A program made the translations under genes and the position numbers. Source: Paraburkholderia kururiensis JCM 10599 = LMG 19447 (GTDB lineage Bacteria > Pseudomonadota > Gammaproteobacteria > Burkholderiales > Burkholderiaceae). Taken from it: a stretch of 64,000 bases of DNA. Below, piece by piece: positions 27,995 through 38,103 of the stretch. Positions within the stretch are counted from its first letter, which is position 1. Every line of letters starts with the position of its first letter. The stretch lies in the NCBI RefSeq assembly GCF_003986935.1, contig NZ_RJZE01000009.1, positions 1 through 64,000 of the forward strand, read 5' to 3'. A model generated the notes under the pieces. It worked only from the letters and a program-made list of their open reading frames with translations, did not search any database and was not told the origin of the DNA.

Positions 27995-28273
27995 ATGGTT
28001 GCCGGTGTTCTGCTATGGATTGCCCTTGCGGCATTCGTCCCTTACGTCCTGACGCCCGGTGTCGAACACGCCATTCGACAGGACGGCAAACCCGCGGCTT
28101 CGATGCCGCAAAACGCGCCGGGCAGTTCGCCCGCCGATGCGTCGCCCGCGGTGTCGCCTGGTGCGACGGTGCCTGGGCCATTGCCTTCCGCATTGCCTGC
28201 GGCCTCGCCTTCCTCATTGACCAGGTCCGCTACCGCAACCCGCTTGCCTGCCCCGGCGCGCAACGAGGGCTGA
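27995..28273 (+). CDS. Small single-span membrane protein with Pro/Ala/Ser tail
   Basis: 92 residues: one hydrophobic segment at residues about 2-19 (VAGVLLWIALAAFVPYVL), then a low-complexity tail rich in Pro, Ala and Ser. GAGGAGAG precedes the ATG. Not recognised. An FNR box with plus-strand -10 lies about 100 bp upstream. Confidence 0.65.
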   Translation: MVAGVLLWIALAAFVPYVLTPGVEHAIRQDGKPAASMPQNAPGSSPADASPAVSPGATVPGPLPSALPAASPSSLTRSATATRLPAPARNEG

Positions 28274-28353
28274 CGCGATTCCCGCGAAGCGCGCGGCGCT
28301 TGCAGCCCGCTTGTAGCCCGCTTGCCGCGCGCTCGCCTCTCGAACGCGTCTTC

Positions 28354-28647
28354 TCACATGTCGAACGCGTTCGCCATCTTCAGTTCGATCCACGTCATCC
28401 CTTCGCGCAGGCCCTCCAGCACCGCCTCGCGCTCGCTCGCGAACGTGCGGGCGTGACGGAAGCGGTGCTCGAACAGCTTGTCGCCGGCCCGCTCGTGCGT
28501 CACACAGATCTCGCACACGTAGCCGTGCGAACCGTCTGCGCCATGCACCTCATGCGCGCCATGCACCCCGGGCGCGCCGCCCGGCGCCGGCGCCGTCTCC
28601 ACCGCCACGGACCAGTGCCCTTCGTGTACGTTGCCGAGGATGGTCAT
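28354..28647 (-). CDS. Hypothetical protein with His-rich N-terminal part
   Basis: 97 residues. Residues about 8-45 have several His and one C-x2-C (YVCEICVTH); the rest is helical (EREAVLEGLREGMTWIELKMANAF). AGAGG lies upstream. It is 167 bp downstream of the BON gene on the same strand and may share its transcript. Family not recognised; possible metal site. Confidence 0.65.
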   Translation of the reverse strand: MTILGNVHEGHWSVAVETAPAPGGAPGVHGAHEVHGADGSHGYVCEICVTHERAGDKLFEHRFRHARTFASEREAVLEGLREGMTWIELKMANAFDM

Positions 28648-28814
28648 GGTTGGCCTCTGCGGCAGGCGCGCCGCTGCGTCACCACACTCACCGCATGCAC
28701 TGCACGCATCGCATGCATCGCACTGGCCGTGCCGGTTGCTTCAGTGGCATCGCGAGTTGCGTGGCGAGGTGCGCAATGCGTTGCATGATTCATGTCGATC
28801 CGCTGCACGGCGCA

Positions 28815-29465
28815 TCACTCCACGACGAGGTTGTCGATCACGGCGCGCACGCCCGGCGCGGACCACGCCGCGCCGCGGGCCACCTGCCGCTCCGCGTACG
28901 AGCCCACCTTGCCCGAGAGCGTCACCGTGCCGTCCTGCACCTTGATCTGGATGTGCTTCGTCTCGCGTTCCGCGTGCCGCTGCATCGCCTTGGCAATGTT
29001 CGTACCGATGTCTTCGGAATCCACGTCGCCGCGCACGTCGATGCGGTTCGACACACCCGTGACGCCGCGCATCTGCGAAACCGCGCGATTCGCAATGTGG
29101 CTCTGATACGCCCACTCCACCTCGCCGCTCAACGTGACCCAGCCCTTCTCGACCTGCACCTTCACGTCGTCCTCGCGCAGGCCCACGGTCCAGCGCAGCA
29201 CGGAACGCACGGCGTTGGCGATATCTTCGTCGGTGCGCACGTCGTCGCCGAGCAGCCGCACGTGCATCTCCACCACCACGGCCTTCACGCCGGCCACGCG
29301 ATGCGCGGCCTTCTCGGCCGCCACCTTTTCCGCGTAGCTCGACGGATGCCCCGAGAGCGTCACGATGCGGTCCGACACTTCCACGCCGATGTCCGTCGCC
29401 TTCACGGCCGGGTCCCACTCCAGTTCGTCTTCCACGTCCTGCTTCAATTGCGCGTCCGTCTTCAT
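28815..29465 (-). CDS. Three-BON-domain protein
   Basis: 216 residues holding three BON units (about 5-70, 80-148, 149-216), each with a V-T-L-S-G-x-V core. No signal peptide, so cytoplasmic. BON domains bind lipid or membranes in OsmY-like proteins. GAGGAG lies 6 nt before the ATG. It is a paralogue of the protein at 38791, with exactly the same length. A weak FNR-like box (29621) lies upstream. Confidence 0.9.
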   Translation of the reverse strand: MKTDAQLKQDVEDELEWDPAVKATDIGVEVSDRIVTLSGHPSSYAEKVAAEKAAHRVAGVKAVVVEMHVRLLGDDVRTDEDIANAVRSVLRWTVGLREDDVKVQVEKGWVTLSGEVEWAYQSHIANRAVSQMRGVTGVSNRIDVRGDVDSEDIGTNIAKAMQRHAERETKHIQIKVQDGTVTLSGKVGSYAERQVARGAAWSAPGVRAVIDNLVVE

Positions 29466-29620
29466 CGCCTTCTCCTCGCTGCCGCCGCAGTTGCAAGATG
29501 AGTTGCCAAATGAGCGAGCCAGATAAGTGCACCCGTTCACCCGGGCTGTCTGCCTGCGAAATCCAGGCACGCAGGCTCGCCCATGCAGACCCAGCTTTGC
29601 ATGCGGGTGGGGGCCTGTTT

Positions 29621-29634
29621 CTGATGCAGGTCAA
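29621..29634 (-). promoter_or_regulatory. Weak FNR-like box CTGATGCAGGTCAA
   Basis: 8 of 10 matches, 156 bp upstream of the BON gene. No good -10 hexamer at the expected spacing on the minus strand. Confidence 0.3.
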
Positions 29635-29803
29635 CGGCGCCCCCAGCGCCTCATTTCGGCCTTCTGGCGACAACTGGCCCATCACGCGACGCACGCAAAA
29701 CGCGATGCGCACGCGCGGTCGCAACCGGCTCGAATCGAGGCGACACCCGCCCCCTCTGCGGCGCGGGTGCTTCGATGGAAAGGTCTTTTACGCCACCGGG
29801 CGG

Positions 29804-29817
29804 TTGACTGAAATCAA
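29804..29817 (+). promoter_or_regulatory. FNR box TTGACTGAAATCAA for the SagB-type gene
   Basis: 9 of 10 matches. TATCGT (29840-29845, 4 of 6) is 32 bp from the centre; start near 29852, leader about 57 nt. Confidence 0.65.
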
Positions 29818-29908
29818 GCGCGCCGGGGCGCCAACCCGCTATCGTGAAAAGGCAGCGCGCGGCGCTCGCGCGCACCAATATCCACCGTCACGCACAACGG
29901 AGTGGGAC

Positions 29909-30568
29909 ATGAGCCAGAAGCAACTCCTGACATACAAGCCGGCGCCTGCCACGCAGCCGCCGAAGCCGCAAGGCGAAACCCCGCCGGTCATCGAGCTGCC
30001 GCAACCCGACCTGCGCTCGGGCCTGCCGCTCATGACGGCGCTTTCGTTTCGCACGAGCACGCGCGAGTTCGCGCCCACGTCGCTCTCGCCCGCCATACTC
30101 GGCGAACTGCTCTGGGCCGCGGACGGCGTGAACCGGCCGCTCACGGGCGGGCGCACCGCACCCTCGGCGCACGCATTCAACGAGGTCGACATCTACGCGG
30201 CGCTGCCCAACGGCGTGTACCGCTACGACGCGCCGCAACACCGGCTGGTGCTCAAGCACGCCGTGGACGCGCGCAACATGACGGGCTATCAGGACTTCGT
30301 GGGCGCGGCGCCGCTCGATCTCGTCTACGTAATCCGTATGTCGGCGCTGCTCAGCATGCCGCAGTCGCAGCGCGAAACGTTCGCCGCCGTGGCCGCGGGC
30401 GCCATCGCGCAGAACGTGTCGCTGTATTGCGCATCGGCGGGGCTCGCCACGGTGGTGCGGGGCTGGATCAACCATCGCGTGCTGTCCGATGCGTTGAGCC
30501 TCAACGAAGACGAGTTGCCCATCCTCGCGCAGACAGTGGGCCTGCCTGCGGTGCAGGCAGCGCGTTGA
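29909..30568 (+). CDS. SagB/ThcOx-type nitroreductase-family oxidoreductase
   Basis: 219 residues, FMN-dependent fold: SFRTSTREFAPTSLSPAILGELLWAADGVNRP near the start, VAAGAIAQNVSLYCASAGLATVVRG near 165. The group oxidises or reduces small organics or peptides; no peptide maturation genes are nearby, so a free-standing reductase is more likely. Driven by a good FNR box. Confidence 0.88.
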   Translation: MSQKQLLTYKPAPATQPPKPQGETPPVIELPQPDLRSGLPLMTALSFRTSTREFAPTSLSPAILGELLWAADGVNRPLTGGRTAPSAHAFNEVDIYAALPNGVYRYDAPQHRLVLKHAVDARNMTGYQDFVGAAPLDLVYVIRMSALLSMPQSQRETFAAVAAGAIAQNVSLYCASAGLATVVRGWINHRVLSDALSLNEDELPILAQTVGLPAVQAAR

Positions 30569-30801
30569 GGTGTCGCAGGTGAAATGCCGCAGATGAAATG
30601 CCGGAGGTAGCGCGGGGCCGAGTGACCGAAGCGGCTCAAGCGGGACTCCGGCGAAACCCCGGTGAGATCAACGCGAAACCCAGGCGGGACTCAGACGCGG
30701 CTGCGGACGCAGTTCAAACCCGGTCCAAGCCAGCTTCAAGCGGGGACTCAGGCGGAATTCAAGCGCGCGTCAAACCGGCTCGGCTTGCTTCACGTCACGT
30801 T
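30569..30801 (+). repeat. Intergenic 14-bp and degenerate repeats
   Basis: Just after the stop, two copies of gcaggtgaaatgcc (second diverged), then loosely periodic gcgg/actc words. 233 bp with no gene. Confidence 0.5.
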
Positions 30802-31770
30802 TCAGGCGGCCTCGAACACATGCCGGAACATCTGCACGAATTCGTCGAAGCGCTCGCGCGCGAGCCTGTTGATGCCGCCCGCGGCCATGCGTCCGCCGCC
30901 TGTCGCGAAGCTGCGGCACAGCCGGTCCGCGCCGTAGGGCAAGCCGACGGGCGCGCGCACGCTCACGGTGAAATCGCCGCACTGCGTCGCGGAAAGCACC
31001 GCATGTGCCCGCTGCGGCTCCGCGTTCGCCAGCGCATTCGCGAACGCACCGCGCACGCGGCGCGACCACGCCGCGTCGGGCAGCACATAGACGCTGCCGC
31101 ACGTCAGTTCCGCGGCGGGCCGCTGCTGATGCGCAAGCGCCATGTCGCGCCGACGGCTGTCGGCAAGCTGCTCCACGAGCGAGGTGGTCGCAATGAATTC
31201 GAACGGGTCCGCGTAGGGCCGTACGGCGCGATAGAGCGCGGCGGGCGGCACGATGAGATCGGCCTCGCTGTCGCCGTAGGCGTTGTAGTTCATGGCCTCG
31301 CCGAGTTCGCGCAACTGCTGCTCGTCGCGCTCGGCAAGCCTCGCCTGCACGGCCAGTGCATGCGCCGGTCCCATGAGGTTGTCGCCGAACGCGCCCGCAA
31401 TGGCCCACAGGCGGTGCTTGCCGCGCAGGTGTCGGTCCACGATCAGACTGGTGCAAACGTCCGGGGCCGGATCGATATGGGCCGCAAGCAATGCGTGCAC
31501 CGGCACGGCGCCGGCATAGTGATGATCGAAGAACTCGACGTCCACGCCCCGGTCGAGCAGCGCGACGAGCGGCGCGTGGTTCGTCTCGAGCGAAACGTCG
31601 AGCACGGTGACGGAGTCTCCCGCCGCGGCCACGGCTTCGACGCGCTGCAGCAGCGCCACGTCACGCTTCGCGCCGGTGACGAGCGTAGCCTCCATGGGCT
31701 GCTCGAGCCGCAGCTGATGGAGAGCGCAGATACCGTCGGCATCGCCGTTGAATACATCGAAGTGCTTCAT
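30802..31770 (-). CDS. DHH-family phosphoesterase
   Basis: 322 residues. NGDADG at 8-13, DHH at 82-84, and a C-terminal GGGRMAAGG resembling the DHHA1 GGGH motif. The family (NrnA, RecJ, GdpP-like) cleaves short oligonucleotides, pAp or cyclic dinucleotides using Mn. Start at MKHFDVFNG; no strong ribosome binding site. It is divergent from the PRPP synthetase paralogue, 68 bp apart. Confidence 0.85.
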   Translation of the reverse strand: MKHFDVFNGDADGICALHQLRLEQPMEATLVTGAKRDVALLQRVEAVAAAGDSVTVLDVSLETNHAPLVALLDRGVDVEFFDHHYAGAVPVHALLAAHIDPAPDVCTSLIVDRHLRGKHRLWAIAGAFGDNLMGPAHALAVQARLAERDEQQLRELGEAMNYNAYGDSEADLIVPPAALYRAVRPYADPFEFIATTSLVEQLADSRRRDMALAHQQRPAAELTCGSVYVLPDAAWSRRVRGAFANALANAEPQRAHAVLSATQCGDFTVSVRAPVGLPYGADRLCRSFATGGGRMAAGGINRLARERFDEFVQMFRHVFEAA

Positions 31771-31838
31771 GAACAGGAACGCGTCAATGCAGTGAGCGCA
31801 GCAAGCGCAGGCAGGCCAATCGAAGCGAGGCAATCTTC

Positions 31839-32981
31839 ATGATGGACCAGACGGACCTGAAATTGTTCGCGCTCGGTGCGACGCGCGAGTTCGGCGCGCG
31901 CATCGCCGCGCAGCTGGGCATCGCATTGAGCGAACACGAAGAGCGCGCATTCGAAGACGGCGAGCACAAGACGCGCCCCCTCGTGAACGTGCGCGGCAGC
32001 GATGTCTATGTGGTCCATTCCCTCTACGGCGACGCGCACGAAACCGTGAACGACAAGCTGTGCCGCCTGCTGTTCTTTCTCGGCGCATTGAAAGACGCTT
32101 CGGCCGCGCGCGTCTGCGTGGTCGTGCCCTATCTCGCCTACGCGCGCAAAGACCGCAAGTCGCAGCCGCGCGACCCCGTCACCACGCGTTACGTCGCCCA
32201 GCTGTTCGAAGCGGTGGGCACGGACCGCATCGTCACGCTCGACGTGCACAACCTCGCCGCCTGGCAGAACGCGTTTCGCAGCTGCCGCACCGAGCATCTG
32301 GAGGCCAATGGCCCCTTCGCCGCATGGTTCGCATCGCGTCTTGCGAACGAGGACGTCGTGGTGGTCTCGCCCGACGCGGGCGGCATCCGGCGCGCCGAAG
32401 ACTTCCGGCTGCGGCTCGCGGCACACCTCGGCCGGCCCGTGGAGGCCGCCTTCGCGGGCAAGCTGCGGGCGGGCGGCGTGGTCACGGGCAAGCCGATCGT
32501 GGGCGACGTGAACGGGCGCTGCGCCGTGATCGTGGACGACCTGATCGGCACCGGCACCACACTTGCGCACGTCGCCGCGGACTGCCGCGCATTGGGCGCG
32601 CGGACGGTGTACGCCGCGGCCACGCACGGGCTCTTCATTGGCGCGGCGGCGCAGGTGCTGGGCACGGGCGTGCGGGCTGGCTCGCAGGATGGCGCGCGCT
32701 CGCAGAGCACCGCGGCGCCGGTTCACGGTGCCGCCTCCACCGAACCGGCGCCCACTCGCAGCTCCGCCTCCACCTCCGCCGAACCGACGCCCGCTCGCGA
32801 CACCCCCTGCGCACAACCGGCGTTCGAACAGGTCGTGATTACCGATACCGTGCCGCCGTGGCGCGTGCCACCCGGCGCGCTTCTCGACAAGCTCACCGTA
32901 CTCGATACCGCGCCGCTCTTCGCCGAGGCCATCGCGCGCATTCACACGGGCGGCTCGATCGTGGAGTTGTTGCAGCACTGA
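31839..32981 (+). CDS. Ribose-phosphate pyrophosphokinase paralogue with inserted linker
   Basis: 380 residues (usual about 315). ATP-side motifs and the PRPP loop [12 protein letters not shown] (230-241) are present. Residues about 275-327 are a low-complexity Ala/Ser/Thr/Pro insertion placed before the last strands ([11 protein letters not shown]). The DLHA-type motif is [12 protein letters not shown]. It probably makes PRPP or a related phosphoribosyl compound. A housekeeping prs is expected elsewhere. Its 3' end overlaps the convergent gene by 40 bp. Confidence 0.88.
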   Translation: MMDQTDLKLFALGATREFGARIAAQLGIALSEHEERAFEDGEHKTRPLVNVRGSDVYVVHSLYGDAHETVNDKLCRLLFFLGALKDASAARVCVVVPYLAYARKDRKSQPRDPVTTRYVAQLFEAVGTDRIVTLDVHNLAAWQNAFRSCRTEHLEANGPFAAWFASRLANEDVVVVSPDAGGIRRAEDFRLRLAAHLGRPVEAAFAGKLRAGGVVTGKPIVGDVNGRCAVIVDDLIGTGTTLAHVAADCRALGARTVYAAATHGLFIGAAAQVLGTGVRAGSQDGARSQSTAAPVHGAASTEPAPTRSSASTSAEPTPARDTPCAQPAFEQVVITDTVPPWRVPPGALLDKLTVLDTAPLFAEAIARIHTGGSIVELLQH

Positions 32982-34060
32982 GGCGTCTCGGCGAACGCGC
33001 GCGCGCCGCGCTGCGCGTGCAGTTGCGCGAGTGCCAGGTATTGCGCCGCGCGCTCGCGCCAATGCACGACCGCCTGCGACCCCGACCGGAACGCGCGCTC
33101 GCGCAGGTGCCACGCGGCAAGCCGCGCGCGCACCGCCCCGCGGTAGCTCTGATAAAAGTTCACGAGCGCCGCATCGACGCGCGCCCCGCCCGCCTCCCCA
33201 TAAGCCTCGCCGTACGCCTTGAGCAACGCCCGCGCGAAAACGGGCGCGCCCAGCCGCTCGCATTCCAGCGCGAGGTAGCCAATTTCGTCGAGCACGTCGA
33301 GCGTTCGCAGGCTCTGCGAAAACTCAAGGCAATCGATCACGGCAACCGGCGGCGCAAGGCACACGTGTTCGGGCCTTAAGTCGCCGTGCCCTTCCACCAC
33401 CCAGCCGCCGTGCACGCGCTCGTCGAAGCACGCGGCGTGGTTGGCCAGCATTGCGCGCTGCTGCGCGCAGAGCGCGGCCACCTCGTTAGCGGGCAGGCCG
33501 AACGCCGGCTTGCAGAGTTCGCGCTCGTTTTCGTCGATGCCTTCGCGCAGCGTGCTTCGGTAGGTCTCAGGCGTCCATGGCGCGGCGGCGAGCGAGCGAT
33601 GAAACGCGGCGAGGCGCTCCGCGATGTTTCGCGCGTCGCGTGCCGTGGCGGTCTGGTGGGCGAGCGCCCAGTCGAGCATCTGATCCGCGCGCAGGCGTTT
33701 CATCTTCACGAGCCAGTCCACCACGGTGCCTTCGCCGCCGGGACGCAGCACGCCCTCGGCGTCGAGCGTGAGCGGCACCACGCGCTGATAGACGCCGTTC
33801 GCGAGCCGCCGGTTGAGCCGCAACTCTTCCTCGCAGAAGTGGCGGCGGGCCTCCAGCGTGCGGAAATCCAGCTGTTCGTAGCGCACCGGCTTCTTGAGCT
33901 TCCACGCGTGACCGTTGGTGAGAAAGACCCACGACATATGGGTTTCGATGCATTGCACGGCCTGCGGCCGCTCGGGCCAGGCGGCCGGATCGCGCAGCCG
34001 TTCGACCTTCGCGTCGAGCGTCAGGGTGGCGGGGGCGCGGGGCTTTCGCGGTCTCGTCAT
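32942..34060 (-). CDS. APH-like kinase-fold protein
   Basis: 372 residues. Kinase-like fold of the aminoglycoside phosphotransferase group: [11 protein letters not shown] as catalytic loop near 232 and CLEF as metal-binding part. It resembles the N-terminal half of the protein at 45028 but lacks the P-loop domain. Substrate unknown; antibiotic resistance is not implied. Last gene of the minus-strand BON-BCAM0308-FtsH-PolX series (110 bp after PolX). Confidence 0.82.
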   Translation of the reverse strand: MTRPRKPRAPATLTLDAKVERLRDPAAWPERPQAVQCIETHMSWVFLTNGHAWKLKKPVRYEQLDFRTLEARRHFCEEELRLNRRLANGVYQRVVPLTLDAEGVLRPGGEGTVVDWLVKMKRLRADQMLDWALAHQTATARDARNIAERLAAFHRSLAAAPWTPETYRSTLREGIDENERELCKPAFGLPANEVAALCAQQRAMLANHAACFDERVHGGWVVEGHGDLRPEHVCLAPPVAVIDCLEFSQSLRTLDVLDEIGYLALECERLGAPVFARALLKAYGEAYGEAGGARVDAALVNFYQSYRGAVRARLAAWHLRERAFRSGSQAVVHWRERAAQYLALAQLHAQRGARAFAETPQCCNNSTIEPPV

Positions 34061-34170
34061 GATGGGCGGCGGGTCATGTCAGACGATGCGGACGATGCGG
34101 ACAACGCACGCGGTGAAAGTACACGGCGCCTGCCGGCCTCACGAAACGGCAGCGCGGCATGCGGACCACG

Positions 34171-36006
34171 TCAGCTCCGCGTGACAGGGAGGGGTCCGCG
34201 AGCGCCTTGCGGCACGGCGGCGGCGTGACCAGCCGACCTGGCGCCGGCGTCCGCGGATGCGCCATGCCCGCGCCCCTTGCCCATCGTGCGTGCGAGAAGC
34301 GGCCGCAACTGTGCGAGCGTGCGCGTGTTGAGCACGTCGCGCTTCGTCAGCCAGCCGCGCCGTGCCTGGCCGATGCCGGTATCGAGATGGCGAAGGTCGT
34401 CGGTGCTGTGCGCGTCGCTGTTCACCGAAACGAGCACGCCCGCCTGCGCGGCCTCGCGGCACGCAACGTCTTCCAGGTCGAGCCGCTGCGGCTGGGCGTT
34501 GAGTTCCAGGTAGCAGCCGCGTTCGTGCGCGTGCGCGATCACGCGCGCAAGGTCGAGATCGTAGGCGTCGCGTTCGCCGATCAACCGCCCCGTGGGGTGC
34601 GCGAGGATCGTGAAGTGCAGGTGGTCCATGGCGCGCAGCACGCGTGCGGTCTGGGCCTCGCGCGAAAGGTTGAAGTGGCTGTGCACGGCGCCCACCACGA
34701 GGTCGAGCCGCGCGAGCACGTCGTCGGGCAGATCGAGCCGGCCGTCTTCGAGAATGTCCACCTCGATGCCTTTCAACAGCACGATGCCGCCGAGTGTTTC
34801 GTTCAGGCGGTCGATCTCGTCGATCTGCTGCGCGAGGCGCGCGGCGTCGAGCCCGTGCGCCACGCCGAGGCGCTGCGAGTGGTCGGTGATGGCGAGATAG
34901 TCGAGGCCGCGTTCGCGCGCCGCGAGCGCCATCTCGCGCAGGCTGTTGCGGCCGTCCGTGGCGTTGGTGTGCGCGTGCAGGTCGCCGTGTAGATCCTTGC
35001 GCTCCACCAGCGCGGGCAGCCGGTCTTCGCGCGCCGCGTCGATCTCGCCGCGGTCTTCGCGCAGTTCGGGCGGCACCCATGCCAGCCCGATCGCGGCATA
35101 CACCGATTCTTCCGTCGTACCCGCGATGCGGTGCTCGCCGCGAAACACGCCGTACTCGTTGATCTTCAGATCGCGGTCTTGCGCCATGCGGCGCATCGCG
35201 ATGTTGTGCGCCTTCGACCCCGTGAAGTACACGAGCGCGGCGCCGAAGCACTCCGGCACCACCACGCGCAGATCCACCTGGAGCCCGCACTTGAGCACGA
35301 TGCTGGCGCGCGTCTCGCCACTCGCGAGCACCTGCGCCACCTCGTCGTAATGCGTGAAGCGCGCCGTGACGGCGGCGGGCTGATGCGCGGTCACAAGAAT
35401 GTCCAGATCGCCCACGGTTTCGCGCATGCGCCGGAAGCTGCCGGCTGCCACGGCCTGCACGACGCCGGGCGTCGCGCGCAGGTACGCGAGCAGCGGCTCC
35501 AGATATTGCGCCGCGAACGGCAACAGGAACCGCCGCTCGCGATGCTGGAGCCTCTTGCTGAGCGCTTCGCCGATATGCGCCTCGGTCTTCTCGCCGAAGC
35601 CGGGCAGCTTGCGGATGGCGCCCGACTGCGCGACTTCGCGAAGCTGCTCGAGCGTATCCACATGCAACGCGTCGTGGAGCATGCGCACGCGTTTGGGGCC
35701 AAGGCCCGGCACGTCGAGCAACTCCACGATGGCGGGCGGCAATTCCTTGCGCAGCCGCTGAAGCAGCGCGCACGAGCCGGTGGCGGCAATCTCGCGCAGC
35801 TTTGCGGCGAGGTCGGTGCCGATGGCTGGGATGTCGTCCAGCGCCTCGCCCTTGGCGATCATCTGCGCCACGTCGCGCCCGTAGCCGCCCACGGTGCGCG
35901 CCGCGTTGCGGTAAGCCCGCACGCGAAACGGATTCGCGGCTTCGATTTCGAGCAGGTCCGCGATCTCGGAAAACACCGCGGCGAAATCGGCGTTATGGAC
36001 CGGCAT
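34171..36006 (-). CDS. polX: PolX: family X DNA polymerase with PHP domain
   Basis: 611 residues. HhH motifs near 90-130 (LLDVPGLGPKRVRMLHDAL), polymerase X palm with DLDIL, and a C-terminal PHP phosphoesterase (HGDLHAHTNATDG and later HPTGRL, VSVNSDAH). Bacterial PolX fills gaps in repair and its PHP part is a 3'-5' exonuclease. Start 36006 overlaps the ftsH end by 14 nt; the longer frame upstream lies within ftsH. It fits repair in non-growing cells. Confidence 0.93.
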   Translation of the reverse strand: MPVHNADFAAVFSEIADLLEIEAANPFRVRAYRNAARTVGGYGRDVAQMIAKGEALDDIPAIGTDLAAKLREIAATGSCALLQRLRKELPPAIVELLDVPGLGPKRVRMLHDALHVDTLEQLREVAQSGAIRKLPGFGEKTEAHIGEALSKRLQHRERRFLLPFAAQYLEPLLAYLRATPGVVQAVAAGSFRRMRETVGDLDILVTAHQPAAVTARFTHYDEVAQVLASGETRASIVLKCGLQVDLRVVVPECFGAALVYFTGSKAHNIAMRRMAQDRDLKINEYGVFRGEHRIAGTTEESVYAAIGLAWVPPELREDRGEIDAAREDRLPALVERKDLHGDLHAHTNATDGRNSLREMALAARERGLDYLAITDHSQRLGVAHGLDAARLAQQIDEIDRLNETLGGIVLLKGIEVDILEDGRLDLPDDVLARLDLVVGAVHSHFNLSREAQTARVLRAMDHLHFTILAHPTGRLIGERDAYDLDLARVIAHAHERGCYLELNAQPQRLDLEDVACREAAQAGVLVSVNSDAHSTDDLRHLDTGIGQARRGWLTKRDVLNTRTLAQLRPLLARTMGKGRGHGASADAGARSAGHAAAVPQGARGPLPVTRS

Positions 36007-38056
36007 GGTGAGGCTCGTTCGGGGAACTGGCCATGGCCGGTTCGGGCGCGGCCCCGGAGGCTGGCTCAGCGGGCGATGCGCTTGCCGGTTCCGCGTAAGG
36101 TTGGGCGCCGGATTGAGCGCCGGGTTGGGCCGCACGCGCCGCGGCGGGCGGCGTCGCGGTGGCAGTGGCGCCAGCGGGGTCGGCGACCTCGCCTTCGCTC
36201 TCGCCCGCTTTCGCGTCTTCACCCGCAATCAACCGCAACAACGTCTCGTGATCGAGCACTTCCTGTTCGAGCAGCCGCTGTGCGATTCGCTCCAACGCGT
36301 CGCGGCGCGCCATCAGCGTGCGCATCACACGCTCGTGCGACTCGGCGAGCAGCCGTCGCACTTCCTCGTCGATCAATTGCGCCGTGCTCTCGCTGCAACG
36401 CTCGCCCGAAGCGCCCGGCGCGAACGGGAACGGCGCATTGCCGTCGGCGTCGCCGAACGTGGCGAGGCCAATGCGCTCGCTCATGCCGTAGCGCGCCACC
36501 ATGTGCCGCGCCATCGCGGTGGCGCGCTCCAGATCGTTCTCGGCGCCCGTGGAGACGTCGCCGAACGCGATTTCTTCAGCCACGCGGCCGCCCAGGAGCG
36601 CGTCGAGCCGGTCGAGCAGTTCGCTTCGGCGCAGCACGTAGCGATCTTCCGTAGGCACCTGCTGCGTGTAGCCGAGCGCCGCCACGCCGCGCGGAATGAT
36701 GGACACCTTCTTCACGGGGTCGCAATGCTCGCGGCTCTGCGCCACCAGCGCGTGGCCTGCTTCGTGGTGCGCAATGATGATCTTCTCGTGCTCGTTCATC
36801 ACGCGGCTCTTGCGTTCCATGCCGGCCATGGCGCGGTCGATGGCTTCGTCGAAGTCCGCCATCTCCACGGCCGGCTTTTCGAGTTCGGCGGCGTGCAGCG
36901 CGGCCTCGTTCACCACGTTCGCGAGGTCGGCGCCAACGAATCCCGGCGTGCGCGCCGCGAGTTCGCCCAGATCGACGTCCGCCGCCAGCTTCACGTGCTT
37001 CACGTGCACCGCGAGAATCTGGCGGCGCCCGGTCACGTCCGGGCGGTCGATGGCGATGTGACGGTCGAACCGGCCCGGACGCAGCAGCGCCGGGTCGAGT
37101 ATCTCGGGTCGGTTGGTGGCGGCCATGATGATGACGCCCGAGTTCGGCTGGAAGCCGTCCATCTCCACGAGCAACTGGTTGAGCGTCTGCTCGCGCTCGT
37201 CGTTGCCCGAGGTCACGCCCGCGCCGCGCACCTTGCCGAGCGCGTCGAGTTCGTCGATGAAGACGATGCAGGGCGCCTTCTGCTGCGCCTGCTCGAAGAG
37301 GTCGCGCACGCGCGCGGCGCCCACGCCCACGAACATCTCCACGAACGCCGAGCCGCTGATCGAGAAAAACGGCACCGCCGCCTCGCCCGCCACGGCCTTG
37401 GCGAGCAGCGTCTTGCCCGTGCCCGGCGCGCCCACGATCAGCACGCCCTTCGGAATCTTGCCGCCGAGGCGCCGGTAGCGCTCCGGGTTGCAGAGGAACG
37501 CGACGATCTGCTGAAGCTCGGCCTTGGCCTCGTCGATGCCGGCGATGTCGTCGAAGGTGATGCCGGTTTCCTTCTGCACGTAGACGCGCGGCTTGCTCTT
37601 GCCAATGCCCGTGAAGTCCTGCAGACCGCCTGGCCGGCGCATGAGCAGCGTCCAGAACAGGAAAAAGCCCACGAGCGGCAGCACCCACGAGAGCAGCGAG
37701 CCGAGCCACGTGCTCTCCGCCACGCCGCGATAGCGGATGCCCGCCGCGGTGAGGTTGTCGATCAGGTGGTCGTCGGGCACGCGCGTGGTGGAAAAGCGCC
37801 ACGGCGCGCCGCCTTCCTTGACCGCGGCGGCGTCGGATGCAGGCAATGCGGCTGCCGCGTCCGGCATGCGCAAGGTGCCCGCGATCGTCGTCGGACCGAT
37901 TTCAAGGTCTTGCACCTGAGCGGACGCCACGAGCCGGTGAAAGTCGCTGTAGGCGATGGTGGTGCTCGTCGTCTTCAGCATCAGCAGTTGCACGATGACG
38001 ATCGCGACGAACGTCATCGTGATGAGCACGCCCGTGTAGTCGCTTTTCTTTTCCAT
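35993..38056 (-). CDS. ftsH: Second-type FtsH membrane AAA protease
   Basis: 687 residues. Two membrane spans (about 10-29, 118-138), AAA domain with Walker A GAPGTGKT 209-216 and Walker B FIDELDAL, second region of homology RPGRFDR, and zinc protease HEAGH 431-435. The C-terminus has an extra Ala/Pro-rich tail of about 70 residues. The periplasmic part is more divergent than in housekeeping FtsH, like the accessory FtsH copies in Pseudomonas clone C islands. Protein quality control under stress; under the FNR-linked operon promoter. Confidence 0.94.
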   Translation of the reverse strand: MEKKSDYTGVLITMTFVAIVIVQLLMLKTTSTTIAYSDFHRLVASAQVQDLEIGPTTIAGTLRMPDAAAALPASDAAAVKEGGAPWRFSTTRVPDDHLIDNLTAAGIRYRGVAESTWLGSLLSWVLPLVGFFLFWTLLMRRPGGLQDFTGIGKSKPRVYVQKETGITFDDIAGIDEAKAELQQIVAFLCNPERYRRLGGKIPKGVLIVGAPGTGKTLLAKAVAGEAAVPFFSISGSAFVEMFVGVGAARVRDLFEQAQQKAPCIVFIDELDALGKVRGAGVTSGNDEREQTLNQLLVEMDGFQPNSGVIIMAATNRPEILDPALLRPGRFDRHIAIDRPDVTGRRQILAVHVKHVKLAADVDLGELAARTPGFVGADLANVVNEAALHAAELEKPAVEMADFDEAIDRAMAGMERKSRVMNEHEKIIIAHHEAGHALVAQSREHCDPVKKVSIIPRGVAALGYTQQVPTEDRYVLRRSELLDRLDALLGGRVAEEIAFGDVSTGAENDLERATAMARHMVARYGMSERIGLATFGDADGNAPFPFAPGASGERCSESTAQLIDEEVRRLLAESHERVMRTLMARRDALERIAQRLLEQEVLDHETLLRLIAGEDAKAGESEGEVADPAGATATATPPAAARAAQPGAQSGAQPYAEPASASPAEPASGAAPEPAMASSPNEPHHAGP

Positions 38057-38103
38057 GGACCTCTGCCGTTTTCCGCCTCGTTGCGGTGGTCTCGTCGCGA
38101 TGC

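Larger units (their letters stand above)
29466..29908. other. Divergent regulatory region, no gene seen
   Basis: 443 bp between the BON gene and the SagB-type gene. It carries two FNR-like boxes (29621-29634 and 29804-29817). No convincing gene. Confidence 0.5.
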
